64,000 bases of DNA, from positions 59,002 to 123,001 of the forward strand of contig DIWF01000015.1 of NCBI GenBank assembly GCA_002422545.1, read 5' to 3'. This document shows positions 15,766 to 24,444 of the stretch, piece after piece. Below the pieces are notes generated by a model. The model searched no databases and had not been told where the DNA came from. It was given only the letters and a program-made list of their open reading frames with translations. This DNA is from Firmicutes bacterium UBA6113. Its GTDB lineage: Bacteria; Bacillota; Clostridia; Tissierellales; Sedimentibacteraceae. Within the stretch, counting starts at the first letter, position 1. Each line of letters begins with the position of its first letter. Position numbers and translations under genes: made by a program.

Positions 15766-16425
15766 ATGTTTAAAGCTGCAATATTTGATTTGGACGGCAC
15801 ATTGATGGATTCTGCAGAGGATTTGGAAGCGGCATGCAATTACGCCCTTGATAAATTCAATCTGCATCACGTAGATTCACAGAAGTACAAGCTTCTTCTT
15901 GGAACAGGAAGACGAAAAGTAGTAGAAAGCATCGTTGGAGAGTTTTTTGAAAATTATGATGAGAGCACAATAGAAGAATTCCTGGTTCACTACAACGCAT
16001 ACTATGAAAATCATATGCTTGACCACACTAAGCCCTATGAAGGAATACTGGATATGCTTGATTATCTCAACAAAAACAACATATTGACGGCAATTTTATC
16101 AAACAAGCCGGATGATTTCACAAAAGAATTGGTTTCACGAACTTTTGGGGATAGAATTCACTATGTGTACGGGTTAAAGGACGGCTGTCAGGCAAAACCA
16201 GACCCCGCTTCTCTCCTTGACATAATAAGTGAGCTTAAAGCTGAAAAAAATCAGTGCGTATACATAGGAGACACCGAAATTGACGTAAAGACAGCAAAAA
16301 ATGCAGGAATAAAGTCAATTGGAGTTCTATGGGGTTTCCGAACTTCTTCTGTACTACAAAATGAAGGTGCTGATTACATTGTATCAACAGCCGATGAAAT
16401 AAAAAAAATAGTTGTCCACAATTAA
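15766..16425 (+). CDS. HAD family hydrolase, phosphoglycolate phosphatase-like
   Basis: 219 residues from the chosen start. HAD motif I is FDLDGTLMDS (residues 7-16), motif II is TAILSNKPDD near 110, the motif III lysine is in GCQAKPDP near 145, and motif IV is CVYIGDTEIDVKTAKNAGI near 170. The cap insertion is alpha-helical, as in Gph/PgmB relatives. The first ATG in the frame (15754) overlaps the GGAGG ribosome site, so ATG 15766 is used. Substrate is uncertain. It stands alone and shares a terminator with hndD. Confidence 0.88.
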   Translation: MFKAAIFDLDGTLMDSAEDLEAACNYALDKFNLHHVDSQKYKLLLGTGRRKVVESIVGEFFENYDESTIEEFLVHYNAYYENHMLDHTKPYEGILDMLDYLNKNNILTAILSNKPDDFTKELVSRTFGDRIHYVYGLKDGCQAKPDPASLLDIISELKAEKNQCVYIGDTEIDVKTAKNAGIKSIGVLWGFRTSSVLQNEGADYIVSTADEIKKIVVHN

Positions 16426-16478
16426 TGATTTTCTGATGATTTCTCACTTTCATTCACAAATTTGGTTAAGGCATAAAT

Positions 16479-16508
16479 AAAGAGATTTTCCCTGGGGAAA
16501 ATCTCTTT
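16479..16508. terminator. Bidirectional terminator between the HAD gene and hndD
   Basis: 14-bp inverted repeat AAAGAGATTTTCCC / GGGAAAATCTCTTT with a two-base loop, between convergent genes. Confidence 0.75.
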
Positions 16509-16514
16509 CATTTA

Positions 16515-18329
16515 CTATTTATCCAACTTTTCAAGCATTTTCGCAAATTCTTCTTCTTGTTCAACTATATATGAATCTCTCTTTACATAATGAGTGTGAA
16601 GAAGTTTGTGTGATAAGTGACCGTTAGGTTCCTTCAGATAATCTTCATAAAGCTTCATAACTTCTGGATTCTTATGTGATTTTCTCTTAGGAAGCGATCT
16701 GTCAAGTTCATAGAGTGCATTAGCTCTGTTAATTTTAGGATTAACATCCAACCTTGCCTTTGCAGAAACATGAGACTGACCTCCGCCATGAACACACCCT
16801 CCCGGACATGCCATAACTTCTATGAAGTGATAATCTTTTTCGCCTGCTTTTACTGACTCAAGCACTTTCGCTGCGTTTGCAGTACCGTGAGCAACAGCTA
16901 CTTTAACTTCAGTGTCAACTCCTCCTATAGGAAGAACCACGCTTGCTTCCTTAACGCCTTCAATACCTCTGACTGCTTGATATTCAATTGAATCAAGATC
17001 CTTGCCTGTCAAGATGTCTGCAACAGTACGAAGAGCTGCTTCCATAACACCGCCGGTTGCTCCGAATATTGCGCCAGCTCCTGTGTAATCTCCAAGTATG
17101 CTATCCGTATGCTCATCAGGAAGTTTTGTAAAGCTAATTCTTGCCCTCTTAATCATGTCCCCAAGCTCTCTTGTAGTAAGAGAATAATCAACATCTCTGT
17201 ATCCGTCAACTTCCATTTCCGGCCTGTTGGCTTCAGTCTTCTTAGATGTACAAGGCATCACAGAAACTGACACTATTTTGCTTGGGTCAATTCCTTCCTT
17301 TTCTGCATAATACGATTTAACAATAGCCCCAAACATTTGCTGAGGTGACTTGCATGTAGACAAGTTATCCAAAAACTCTGGGTAGTTCAACTCACAGTAA
17401 CGAATCCAACCAGGTGAACATGATGTGATCATTGGAAGTTTTCCTCCGTTTGTCACTCTGCTCAATAGCTCTGTTCCCTCTTCAAGTATTGTAAGGTCTG
17501 CTGAAAAGTTTGTGTCGAACACTTTATCAAATCCAAGTCTCTTTAAAGCTGCAACCATTTTTCCTGTTACATCTGTTCCTACAGGATATCCGAATTCTTC
17601 TCCAAGTGATGCCCTTACTGCAGGAGCAGTTTGAACTACGACAAACTTTTCAGGATCATCTATTGCATCCCATACATCATCTATATATGATCTTTCTCTC
17701 AATGCAGCAACAGGACATGCCTGAATGCATTGACCGCAGTATACGCATGGAACATCCTTCATGCTGAAATCAAATGCAGGAGCTACTTCTGTTTTAAAGC
17801 CTCTTTTTGTAAAATCAAGTATTCCTATTCCCTGTACGTCTCTGCATGTTGACACGCATCTTCCGCACAATATGCATTTGCTTGAATCTCTTACTATTGA
17901 ATATGAAAGATTGTCTATTTTTGCTTCTCTTTTAGCTCCCTGGAATTCAATATCATCAATTCCAAGCTCATCACAAAGCTTCTGAAGTTCGCATGTGCCG
18001 TTTCTCAAGCATGTGAGGCATTCTCTGTTATGGTTTGCAAGAATTAATTCCACATTCATTTTTACAGCACTTCTTACTTTAGGAGTGTTTGTTCTTACAT
18101 TCATTCCATCCTGAACCTGCAGCACGCATGATGCGGGAAGATTACGCATAGGTACGCCCTTAACGTCAACTTCAACAACACATACTCTGCAGGCAGCTAT
18201 TTCATTGATATCCTTTAAAAAACATAGTGTCGGTATATCAATTCCTGCTTCTCTTGCAGCCATCAAGACCGTATAATCTTTAGGGACATTTACAGTTATT
18301 CCATTTATAGTTACATTTACTTTATCCAA
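16515..18329 (-). CDS. hndD: [FeFe]-hydrogenase catalytic subunit (Hnd/HydA type, group A)
   Basis: 604 residues. N-terminal [2Fe-2S] domain (Cys 36, 47, 50, 68), His-Cys3 [4Fe-4S] site (His100, Cys104, 107, 113), two [4Fe-4S] motifs (Cys 152-162 and 195-205) and the H-cluster domain with TSCSPGW (Cys304), VMPCTSKKTE (Cys360) and MACPGGCVHGGGQ (near 510). All H-cluster ligands are present. Makes or consumes H2 and works with HndC, B and A, probably bifurcating electrons between NAD(P)H and ferredoxin. Last gene of the four-gene operon. The maturases HydE, F and G are not in the window. Confidence 0.95.
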   Translation of the reverse strand: MDKVNVTINGITVNVPKDYTVLMAAREAGIDIPTLCFLKDINEIAACRVCVVEVDVKGVPMRNLPASCVLQVQDGMNVRTNTPKVRSAVKMNVELILANHNRECLTCLRNGTCELQKLCDELGIDDIEFQGAKREAKIDNLSYSIVRDSSKCILCGRCVSTCRDVQGIGILDFTKRGFKTEVAPAFDFSMKDVPCVYCGQCIQACPVAALRERSYIDDVWDAIDDPEKFVVVQTAPAVRASLGEEFGYPVGTDVTGKMVAALKRLGFDKVFDTNFSADLTILEEGTELLSRVTNGGKLPMITSCSPGWIRYCELNYPEFLDNLSTCKSPQQMFGAIVKSYYAEKEGIDPSKIVSVSVMPCTSKKTEANRPEMEVDGYRDVDYSLTTRELGDMIKRARISFTKLPDEHTDSILGDYTGAGAIFGATGGVMEAALRTVADILTGKDLDSIEYQAVRGIEGVKEASVVLPIGGVDTEVKVAVAHGTANAAKVLESVKAGEKDYHFIEVMACPGGCVHGGGQSHVSAKARLDVNPKINRANALYELDRSLPKRKSHKNPEVMKLYEDYLKEPNGHLSHKLLHTHYVKRDSYIVEQEEEFAKMLEKLDK

Positions 18330-18347
18330 TTATAACACCTGCCTTCC

Positions 18348-20138
18348 TTACTTTTTAATGATAGCATGGAATGTACAAGCATCCATACAAGCGCCGCATT
18401 TAATACATTTGTCCTGATTGATAACATGAATTTCCTTCACTTTTCCTTCAATTGCACCAACAGGGCATATTCTTGCGCACTTAGTACATCCCTTGCAATC
18501 CATAGTAATAATATATCTCAAGAGTGACTGGCAAACTCCAGCAGGACATCTTTTCTCCAAAACGTGAGCTTCATATTCATCTCTAAAATATTTCAGTGTT
18601 GACAAAACCGGGTTAGGAGCTGTTTGTCCCAAACCGCACAATGAAGTTTCCTTAATATTTATTGCAAGCTTTTCAAGCTTATCAAGATCTTCCATAGTGC
18701 CTTTGCCTTCTGTTATTTTATCCAGAATTTCAAGCATCCTCTTTGTTCCTTCACGGCATGGTGTACACTTACCGCATGACTCATCAACGGTGAAATCAAG
18801 GAAGAACCTTGCTATGTCAACCATACAGTTGTCTTCATCCATAACTATCATTCCGCCTGAGCCCATCATTGAGCCCACAGCTGTAAGATTGTCATAGTCT
18901 ATAGGAATATCCAAGTGATCTTTAGTCAAGCATCCGCCTGATGGTCCTCCTGTCTGAACAGCTTTAAATTCCTTGTTGTTCGGACATCCTCCGCCTATAT
19001 CGTATATAACTTCTCTCAGAGCAGTTCCCATTGGAACTTCTACGAGACCTGTGTTATTGATTTTTCCGCCAAGAGCAAATACTTTTGTTCCAGGAGATTT
19101 TACTGTACCGAAGCTCTTGAACCAGCCCGGACCGTTTAAAATGATTTGAGGAACATTGGCCAATGTTTCTACGTTATTAATAATTGTAGGTTTGCCCCAT
19201 AATCCTTTGTTTGCAGGGAATGGAGGCTTATTTCTTGACATTCCTCTTTTGCCTTCTATTGACTGCATAAGGGCAGTTTCTTCACCGCATACGAATGCTC
19301 CGGCACCAAGTCTTATTTCAACATCAAAGTCAAAACCTGAGTTAAAAAGATTTTTTCCTAAAAGTCCTGTTTCCTTAGCTTGTTTTATTGCAATTTCCAA
19401 TCTATGAACAGCTATAGGGTATTCAGCCCTGACATATATAAAACCTTTTGTAGCTCCAATAGCATATCCTGCAATGGCCATTGCTTCGAGAACAGCATGT
19501 GGGTCTCCTTCAAGAACGCTTCTGTCCATGAATGCACCCGGGTCTCCTTCGTCAGCATTACAAATTACATATTTCTGGTCAGCCTGATTTGGAGCTGCAA
19601 AACTCCACTTCATACCTGTGGAGAAACCTGCTCCTCCTCTACCTTTTAAGCCGGAATCCTTTACAAGCTGTATTACCTCTGTAGGAGTCATTTCTGTCAA
19701 TACTTTTCCCAAAGCCATGTACCCATCACGAGCAATATATTCGCTTATATCTTCAGGATTGATCACTCCGCAGTTTCTTAAAGCAACTCTTTTTTGTTTT
19801 TTATAAAACTCTACTTCACTGAGAGGTTTAATCTTTTCTTCTCTTGCACTCTCGTCAAACAGATATTTTCTTACTATTCTTCCCTTCAACAGGTGCTCTT
19901 CACAAATTTCATCAACTCTTTCAACAGTCATTCTTGCATAGAACGATCCCTCAGGATATATTATAACTATAGGTCCTTCTTCACACAGACCGAAACATCC
20001 GGTAGAAACTACTTGTATTTCTTCATCTAAATTTAATTCTTTAATTTTTTCTTCAAATCTCTGCTTAATCAAAGCAGAATTTGAAGAACTGCACCCAGTT
20101 CCGCCACATACCAAAACATGAGATCTGAAAATCTTCAT
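18348..20138 (-). CDS. hndC: Hydrogenase flavin subunit, NuoF-like, with ferredoxin domain
   Basis: 596 residues in three parts. A thioredoxin-like [2Fe-2S] domain has CGGTGCSSS and STGCFGLC (~10-55). A NuoF-like FMN/NADH domain has GRGGAGFSTGMKW (~170) and NADEGDPGAFMD (~200), followed by [4Fe-4S] ligands ESCGKCTPCREGTKRM (~470). A C-terminal two-cluster ferredoxin has CKGCTKCARICP and CIKCGACMDAC. Oxidises or reduces NAD(P) and distributes electrons in the bifurcating complex. 18 bases before hndD. Confidence 0.95.
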   Translation of the reverse strand: MKIFRSHVLVCGGTGCSSSNSALIKQRFEEKIKELNLDEEIQVVSTGCFGLCEEGPIVIIYPEGSFYARMTVERVDEICEEHLLKGRIVRKYLFDESAREEKIKPLSEVEFYKKQKRVALRNCGVINPEDISEYIARDGYMALGKVLTEMTPTEVIQLVKDSGLKGRGGAGFSTGMKWSFAAPNQADQKYVICNADEGDPGAFMDRSVLEGDPHAVLEAMAIAGYAIGATKGFIYVRAEYPIAVHRLEIAIKQAKETGLLGKNLFNSGFDFDVEIRLGAGAFVCGEETALMQSIEGKRGMSRNKPPFPANKGLWGKPTIINNVETLANVPQIILNGPGWFKSFGTVKSPGTKVFALGGKINNTGLVEVPMGTALREVIYDIGGGCPNNKEFKAVQTGGPSGGCLTKDHLDIPIDYDNLTAVGSMMGSGGMIVMDEDNCMVDIARFFLDFTVDESCGKCTPCREGTKRMLEILDKITEGKGTMEDLDKLEKLAINIKETSLCGLGQTAPNPVLSTLKYFRDEYEAHVLEKRCPAGVCQSLLRYIITMDCKGCTKCARICPVGAIEGKVKEIHVINQDKCIKCGACMDACTFHAIIKK

Positions 20139-20154
20139 CGCTTCTCCTCCACTT

Positions 20155-20526
20155 CTACTGTTTTTCAGCTGAACCTATTGTATACTCAACAACAACGTTG
20201 TTGTTTACCAAATGTTCCGACACAATTCTTTTTGCTTTTTCCGGATCAATATGAACATAGGTTACTTTTTCTTTATCAGCAGTATATACTTCCACAATAG
20301 GTTCCAAAGTGCACATTCCAATGCATCCTGTCTGTACTACCTGAACATTTCCCAAATTTCTTTTAGCAACTTCTTCAACCAAAGTTGTTAAAACAGGTCT
20401 TGCACCTGCAGATATTCCGCATGTTGCCATACCTACAACAACTCTAATATCTTTATCTGTATTTCTCATTTCAATATTCTTAATTGACTCTTCTCTCAAC
20501 TTTTTCAATTCTTCCAAAGATTTCAT
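20155..20526 (-). CDS. hndB: Hydrogenase subunit, thioredoxin-like [2Fe-2S] protein
   Basis: 123 residues. The cluster cysteines are in GMATCGISAGARPVL (near residue 35) and VQTGCIGMCTLEP (near 80), the thioredoxin-fold [2Fe-2S] pattern. An N-terminal charged helix (MKSLEELKKLREE) precedes it. Small electron-transfer subunit of the Hnd complex, between hndA (11 bases) and hndC (16 bases). Confidence 0.9.
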   Translation of the reverse strand: MKSLEELKKLREESIKNIEMRNTDKDIRVVVGMATCGISAGARPVLTTLVEEVAKRNLGNVQVVQTGCIGMCTLEPIVEVYTADKEKVTYVHIDPEKAKRIVSEHLVNNNVVVEYTIGSAEKQ

Positions 20527-20537
20527 ACGCGTCCCCC

Positions 20538-21026
20538 TTAATCCTTATATTTAGCTAAAATTTCCGGGATTTTCTTAGGTTCCAACTTACCGTATACATC
20601 CCCGTCTATCATCATTACAGGAGCCAGACCACAGCAGCCCAAGCATCTAGTTGCCTCAAGGGTAAACTCATTATCCTCTGTTGTCTCGCCAACACTTACC
20701 TTCAATTCTTTTGATAACTTGTCCAAAACCAGCTGTGAACCTTTAACATAACATGCAGTTCCAAGACACACCCCTATTTTATGTTTTCCTTTTGGTGTGA
20801 TTGAAAATTGTGTGTAAAAAGTAGCAACACCGTAAACTTCAGCTAACGGAACATCTACCTCATGAGCAATAAATTTCTGCACTTCAATTGGAAGATAGCC
20901 GAAAATTTCCTGAGCCTTGTGCAGCGTCTGCATCAATATGCCCTGTGATTGTCTGATTGAGTCAATGTACTCTTTAAGCTCAATAAACTGCCTTTCATTA
21001 GCTCTAACATCAAGTCCTTTAATCAA
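20538..21026 (-). CDS. hndA: Hydrogenase subunit, NuoE-like [2Fe-2S] protein
   Basis: 162 residues, first gene of the operon. NuoE fold with helical N-terminus (GYLPIEVQKFIAHEVDVPLAE) and cluster ligands in VCLGTACYVKGS (near residue 90) and ATRCLGCCGLAPVMMIDGD (near 130). The start is a TTG at 21026, eight bases after GGGAGG; no ATG fits. Transcribed from a consensus promoter at 21069-21097. Confidence 0.92.
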   Translation of the reverse strand: MIKGLDVRANERQFIELKEYIDSIRQSQGILMQTLHKAQEIFGYLPIEVQKFIAHEVDVPLAEVYGVATFYTQFSITPKGKHKIGVCLGTACYVKGSQLVLDKLSKELKVSVGETTEDNEFTLEATRCLGCCGLAPVMMIDGDVYGKLEPKKIPEILAKYKD

Positions 21027-21068
21027 AATAATAACCTCCCTAGTTTATTTTGAACAGATATTTGTTCC

Positions 21069-21097
21069 ATTATATATTTTTGTTAATATAATGTCAA
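21069..21097 (-). promoter_or_regulatory. hnd operon promoter
   Basis: TTGACA (21092-21097), 17-base spacer, TATAAT (21069-21074) on the minus strand, both hexamers perfect. The rest of the 274-base gap to parB (21098-21300) holds only AT-rich sequence and no recognisable terminator or gene. Confidence 0.75.
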
Positions 21098-21300
21098 TCA
21101 AAAGAACCAATTAAATATTTAAGAACATTTAATATAGCTTGTAATTACTTTTATTAATCTGATAAACGTTTTTTACATCATTAAATTTACCTTAATTAAT
21201 TTATGCTCATCAAAAAGTTAAGAATATTGCATGTTTAGTATATTGAAGTTTGTTCAAATATTATTAATCAATAAATGAAAAGAAAAATCAACTTTAGTGA

Positions 21301-22146
21301 TTAATCTTCTATTTTCAATAAGTCTAAAATCCTGTTCAAATCTTCATTGTTGGTGTATTCTATTTCAATTTTTCCCTTATTCTTGTTTCTTTTTATGTTT
21401 ACTCTTGAAGAAAATCTATCTGTGAGCATTTCTTCAACATATGCCAGGTACTTATCTTTTTCCGGTTGAACTCTTCTTTTTGGTTTTTTATTGTCCCTTA
21501 CAAGCTTTTCAACATCCCTCACGCTCAAATCTTCTTTTATAATAAGGTTTGTCAAGGCAATTTGTTTTTCAGGAGAAAGGCTTAATATTGCTCTTCCGTG
21601 TCCGGCGGAAATCTCGTTGTTTACTATTTTTTCCTTAACGTAGCTGTCAAGGTTTGAAAGTCTCATGATATTTGTGACATAAACCCTTGATTTGCCAACA
21701 ATGTTAGAAACTTCTTCCTGGGTTATGCCGTATCTGTCCATGATAAAATCATATGCATTGGCTTCATCTATGGGATTCAAATCTTCTCTTTGTATGTTTT
21801 CAATCAAAGCTATTTCCGAGGCATTTTTATTTTCAATGTCTCTGACAATACATGGCATGGATTTGATGTTGGCGTTCTTGCATGCCCTCCATCTTCTTTC
21901 ACCTGCGATGATTGTGTATATGTCATTGTCTTTTCTGACGATAATAGGCTGTATGACACCATATTTTTTAATGGACTCAGTCAGTTCCTCAAGTTTATCC
22001 TGCTCAAATACCTTGCGTGGCTGATTTGGATTAGGACATATTAAATTTGTATCTATTTCTTCAATTCTTTTTATGTCTTCTTTTTCCAGTTCTTCCGGTA
22101 TCAATGCTGACAAACCCTTGCCCAGGGCTTTTCTTTTAATAGCCAT
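21301..22146 (-). CDS. parB: Chromosome partition protein ParB (Spo0J)
   Basis: 281 residues. Begins MAIKRKALGKGLSALIPEE as ParB proteins do. The CTP-binding/hydrolysis region includes NPNQPRKVFE and IIAGERRWRAC (~40-85), a helix-turn-helix (EEVSNIVGKSRVYVTNIMRL, ~150) contacts parS, and a basic C-terminal dimerisation domain follows. Loads onto parS and recruits SMC. 10 bases after parA. Two parS-like sequences lie 9-10 kb downstream. Confidence 0.95.
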   Translation of the reverse strand: MAIKRKALGKGLSALIPEELEKEDIKRIEEIDTNLICPNPNQPRKVFEQDKLEELTESIKKYGVIQPIIVRKDNDIYTIIAGERRWRACKNANIKSMPCIVRDIENKNASEIALIENIQREDLNPIDEANAYDFIMDRYGITQEEVSNIVGKSRVYVTNIMRLSNLDSYVKEKIVNNEISAGHGRAILSLSPEKQIALTNLIIKEDLSVRDVEKLVRDNKKPKRRVQPEKDKYLAYVEEMLTDRFSSRVNIKRNKNKGKIEIEYTNNEDLNRILDLLKIED

Positions 22147-22155
22147 GTTATCCTC

Positions 22156-22917
22156 CTAGTTATTCTTGATGATTTCTTCAGAAAGTTTCATATATGCTTC
22201 GCTTCCCTTTGATTTTTCATCATAAAGCATGATGGGTTGCCCGAAGCTAGGTGCTTCAGCCAATCTTACACTTCTTGGAATCACAGTCCTGTACACTTTA
22301 TCCTTAAAATACTTCTTTACTTCTTCAACTACCTGCACTGAAAGGTTTGTTCTTCCGTCAAACATATTGAGAAGAACTCCTTCAATATCAAGTTTAGGAT
22401 TTAAAGTTTTTCTTACAAGCTTAACCGTATCAATGAGTTGTCCAACACCCTCCAAAGAATAATATTCACACTGTATAGGTATTAGAACAGTATTTGAAGC
22501 AGTCAGTGCATTCAGTGACAAAAGTCCCAATGAGGGGGGGCAGTCAATTATGATAAAATCATATTTATTGTCAAGCATGCTCATCTTTTCTTTTAGGGTT
22601 TTCTCCCTGTACTTTGTATTTGTAAGCTCTATTTCAGCTCCCGCCAACTGTATGTTTGCCGGCACCAGCTCCAGATTTTCAATACTTGTCTTGCATATTA
22701 TTTTATTTATGTCGTAATCTTCAATCAATACATCATAAATGGTGTACTCAAGTTCATTTTTATTGACACCAAACCCGCTGGTTGAATTGCCCTGAGGATC
22801 TATGTCAATGCTCAGAACTTTTTTGCCTTTCATAGCCAAGGCAGCGCATAGGTTAACATTTGTGGTTGTTTTTCCTACTCCGCCTTTTTGATTGAATATG
22901 CTTATGACTTTAGCCAT
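22156..22917 (-). CDS. parA: Chromosome partition ATPase ParA (Soj)
   Basis: 253 residues. Deviant Walker A FNQKGGVGKTTTNVNL at the N-terminus, Walker B FIIIDCPPSLGLLSLNAL (~120), and nucleotide-binding RSVRLAEAPSFGQPI (~220). Acts with ParB in origin segregation and in Firmicutes also modulates DnaA. Lies between noc and parB in one operon. Confidence 0.96.
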   Translation of the reverse strand: MAKVISIFNQKGGVGKTTTNVNLCAALAMKGKKVLSIDIDPQGNSTSGFGVNKNELEYTIYDVLIEDYDINKIICKTSIENLELVPANIQLAGAEIELTNTKYREKTLKEKMSMLDNKYDFIIIDCPPSLGLLSLNALTASNTVLIPIQCEYYSLEGVGQLIDTVKLVRKTLNPKLDIEGVLLNMFDGRTNLSVQVVEEVKKYFKDKVYRTVIPRSVRLAEAPSFGQPIMLYDEKSKGSEAYMKLSEEIIKNN

Positions 22918-22928
22918 ACCTTCACCCT

Positions 22929-23717
22929 CTACATGCTTTTTTTAGGAATTTTCACCTTTATTTCAATGAACTCTTCCGATTCTTCCTGCTCAAATCTCGC
23001 ATCTATGCCTGTTTTAACAATTTCGTTATAAGCATTTTTGATTGTGTTTATATAAATTTTATAATTGATAAAATTCCTAACATAGCGCTTGTCCTTAATT
23101 TTCTTAAGGTTTACATCTTCTGCTATAGAACTTACAAGTTTTTCAGTTTCACTTACATTGAGGTCTTTTTTTATTATTTTTTCCACAATGCTCAGAAGCA
23201 GCTCTTCATCTTCAATTTTTAACAAAGCTCTTGCATGGCGCTCGCTTAAACTTCCTTCCCTGATTTTTAGTTTTACAGATTCAGGAAGCTTTAAGATACG
23301 CATTTTGTTTGCAATTGTGGATTGTGATTTACCAAGTTTTTCTGCCAGCTGTGTCTGATTCAGTTCAAAGTCTTCAATAAGCCTTTCGTAAGCCATTGCT
23401 TCTTCAATAAAATCAAGATCTTCACGCTGCAAATTTTCAATAAGAGCCATTGCAGCCGATTCTTCTTCCTTTACTTCAATGATTACTGCAGGAATTGTCT
23501 CCCTGCCAAGGAGCTTTACAGCTTTGAAACGTCTTTCACCGGCGATAATCTCATAAATATCATCATAAATCTTTCTTACAGTTATGGGCTGTATAATGCC
23601 ATAGTTTTTAATGGATTGGCTCAACTCTTCAAGAGCCCTGTCATCAAAAATTTTTCTTGGTTGATTTTTATTAGGAATTATTTTGTTAACATCTATATTT
23701 ACTATACTGCTTATCAA
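22929..23717 (-). CDS. noc: ParB paralogue, nucleoid occlusion protein Noc-like
   Basis: 262 residues with the same ParB-type layout as the parB product: NKNQPRKIFDDRA and EIIAGERRFKAVKLL (~20-70), DNA-binding helix-turn-helix NQTQLAEKLGKSQSTIANKMRIL (split across ~125-150) and a C-terminal domain. Position directly after rsmG and before parA is that of noc in Bacillus. Noc prevents division over the nucleoid by binding sites such as ATTTCCCGGGAAAT. Without an alignment of the recognition helix I cannot exclude a second Spo0J. Confidence 0.82.
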   Translation of the reverse strand: MISSIVNIDVNKIIPNKNQPRKIFDDRALEELSQSIKNYGIIQPITVRKIYDDIYEIIAGERRFKAVKLLGRETIPAVIIEVKEEESAAMALIENLQREDLDFIEEAMAYERLIEDFELNQTQLAEKLGKSQSTIANKMRILKLPESVKLKIREGSLSERHARALLKIEDEELLLSIVEKIIKKDLNVSETEKLVSSIAEDVNLKKIKDKRYVRNFINYKIYINTIKNAYNEIVKTGIDARFEQEESEEFIEIKVKIPKKSM

Positions 23718-23730
23718 AATTTTCTCCCCC

Positions 23731-24444
23731 TCATATTAATGGATCTTTACTTGGTTTTCCCGCTTTTCTCGGGTACTTGCTGTTTGTTTGTTCAGTTTTT
23801 TCTATTATTACTATTTTTCTTAATATCTCAGACCCAGGGAGATTAATTTCCTTTATTTCTTTAGTTTTGCCCCCAAGCTTGTTTATGGCACTTTCAGATT
23901 CTGTTATTTCCTTGGAAATATTCTCACTTTTATACGCTGCAAAATATCCGCCAACTTTTACAAAAGGAAGGCAGTATTCACATAAAACGTTAAGAGGTGC
24001 CACAGCTCTTGAAACACATATGTCAAATTGTTCTCTGTACTTTGGATTTTGACCGAAGTCTTCCGCTCTGCCGTGAATGAGTTCCACACCGTCAAGATTC
24101 AGTTCTTTCTTGACTGTCTCAAGAAAATCTATTCTTTTTCTCAAGCTGTCCAAAAGAGTAATACTCAGTCTGTCGTTGACAATTTTCAAAGGATAACCAG
24201 GAAAGCCTCCTCCTGTTCCAATGTCGATTAAACTCTTCTTTTCGCAGGAATTTTCCTCATCCAGGAGAATGATGCTGTCCAGGAAGTGCTTCACATATAT
24301 TTCTTCATCATCTTCAATGGACGTAATGTTGATTTTTTGATTCCATTCCTTCAAAAGATCTCTGTACTTTATGAACTTGTTTTCAATTTCTGAGCTGTAG
24401 GGCAATTTCAGCTGTCTGAAACCCTCTTCCATTGTTTTAATCAA
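23731..24444 (-). CDS. rsmG: 16S rRNA (guanine527-N7) methyltransferase
   Basis: 237 residues. SAM-binding motif SLIDIGTGGGFPGYPLKI near residue 70, acidic loop LLDSLRKRIDFLE near 95, and VSRAVAPLNVLCEYCLPF near 145. Methylates G527 of 16S rRNA, and its loss gives low-level streptomycin resistance. The start is either TTG at 24444, six bases after GGAG, or ATG at 24432. The first option overlaps the mnmG end by 8 bases. Confidence 0.94.
   Translation of the reverse strand: MIKTMEEGFRQLKLPYSSEIENKFIKYRDLLKEWNQKINITSIEDDEEIYVKHFLDSIILLDEENSCEKKSLIDIGTGGGFPGYPLKIVNDRLSITLLDSLRKRIDFLETVKKELNLDGVELIHGRAEDFGQNPKYREQFDICVSRAVAPLNVLCEYCLPFVKVGGYFAAYKSENISKEITESESAINKLGGKTKEIKEINLPGSEILRKIVIIEKTEQTNSKYPRKAGKPSKDPLI

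Noticed and set aside
16479..16508. Resemblance of TTTTCCC-TG-GGGAAAA to a Noc-binding palindrome
   Set aside because: The two-base insertion breaks the spacing, and the long stem between convergent genes is better explained as a terminator.
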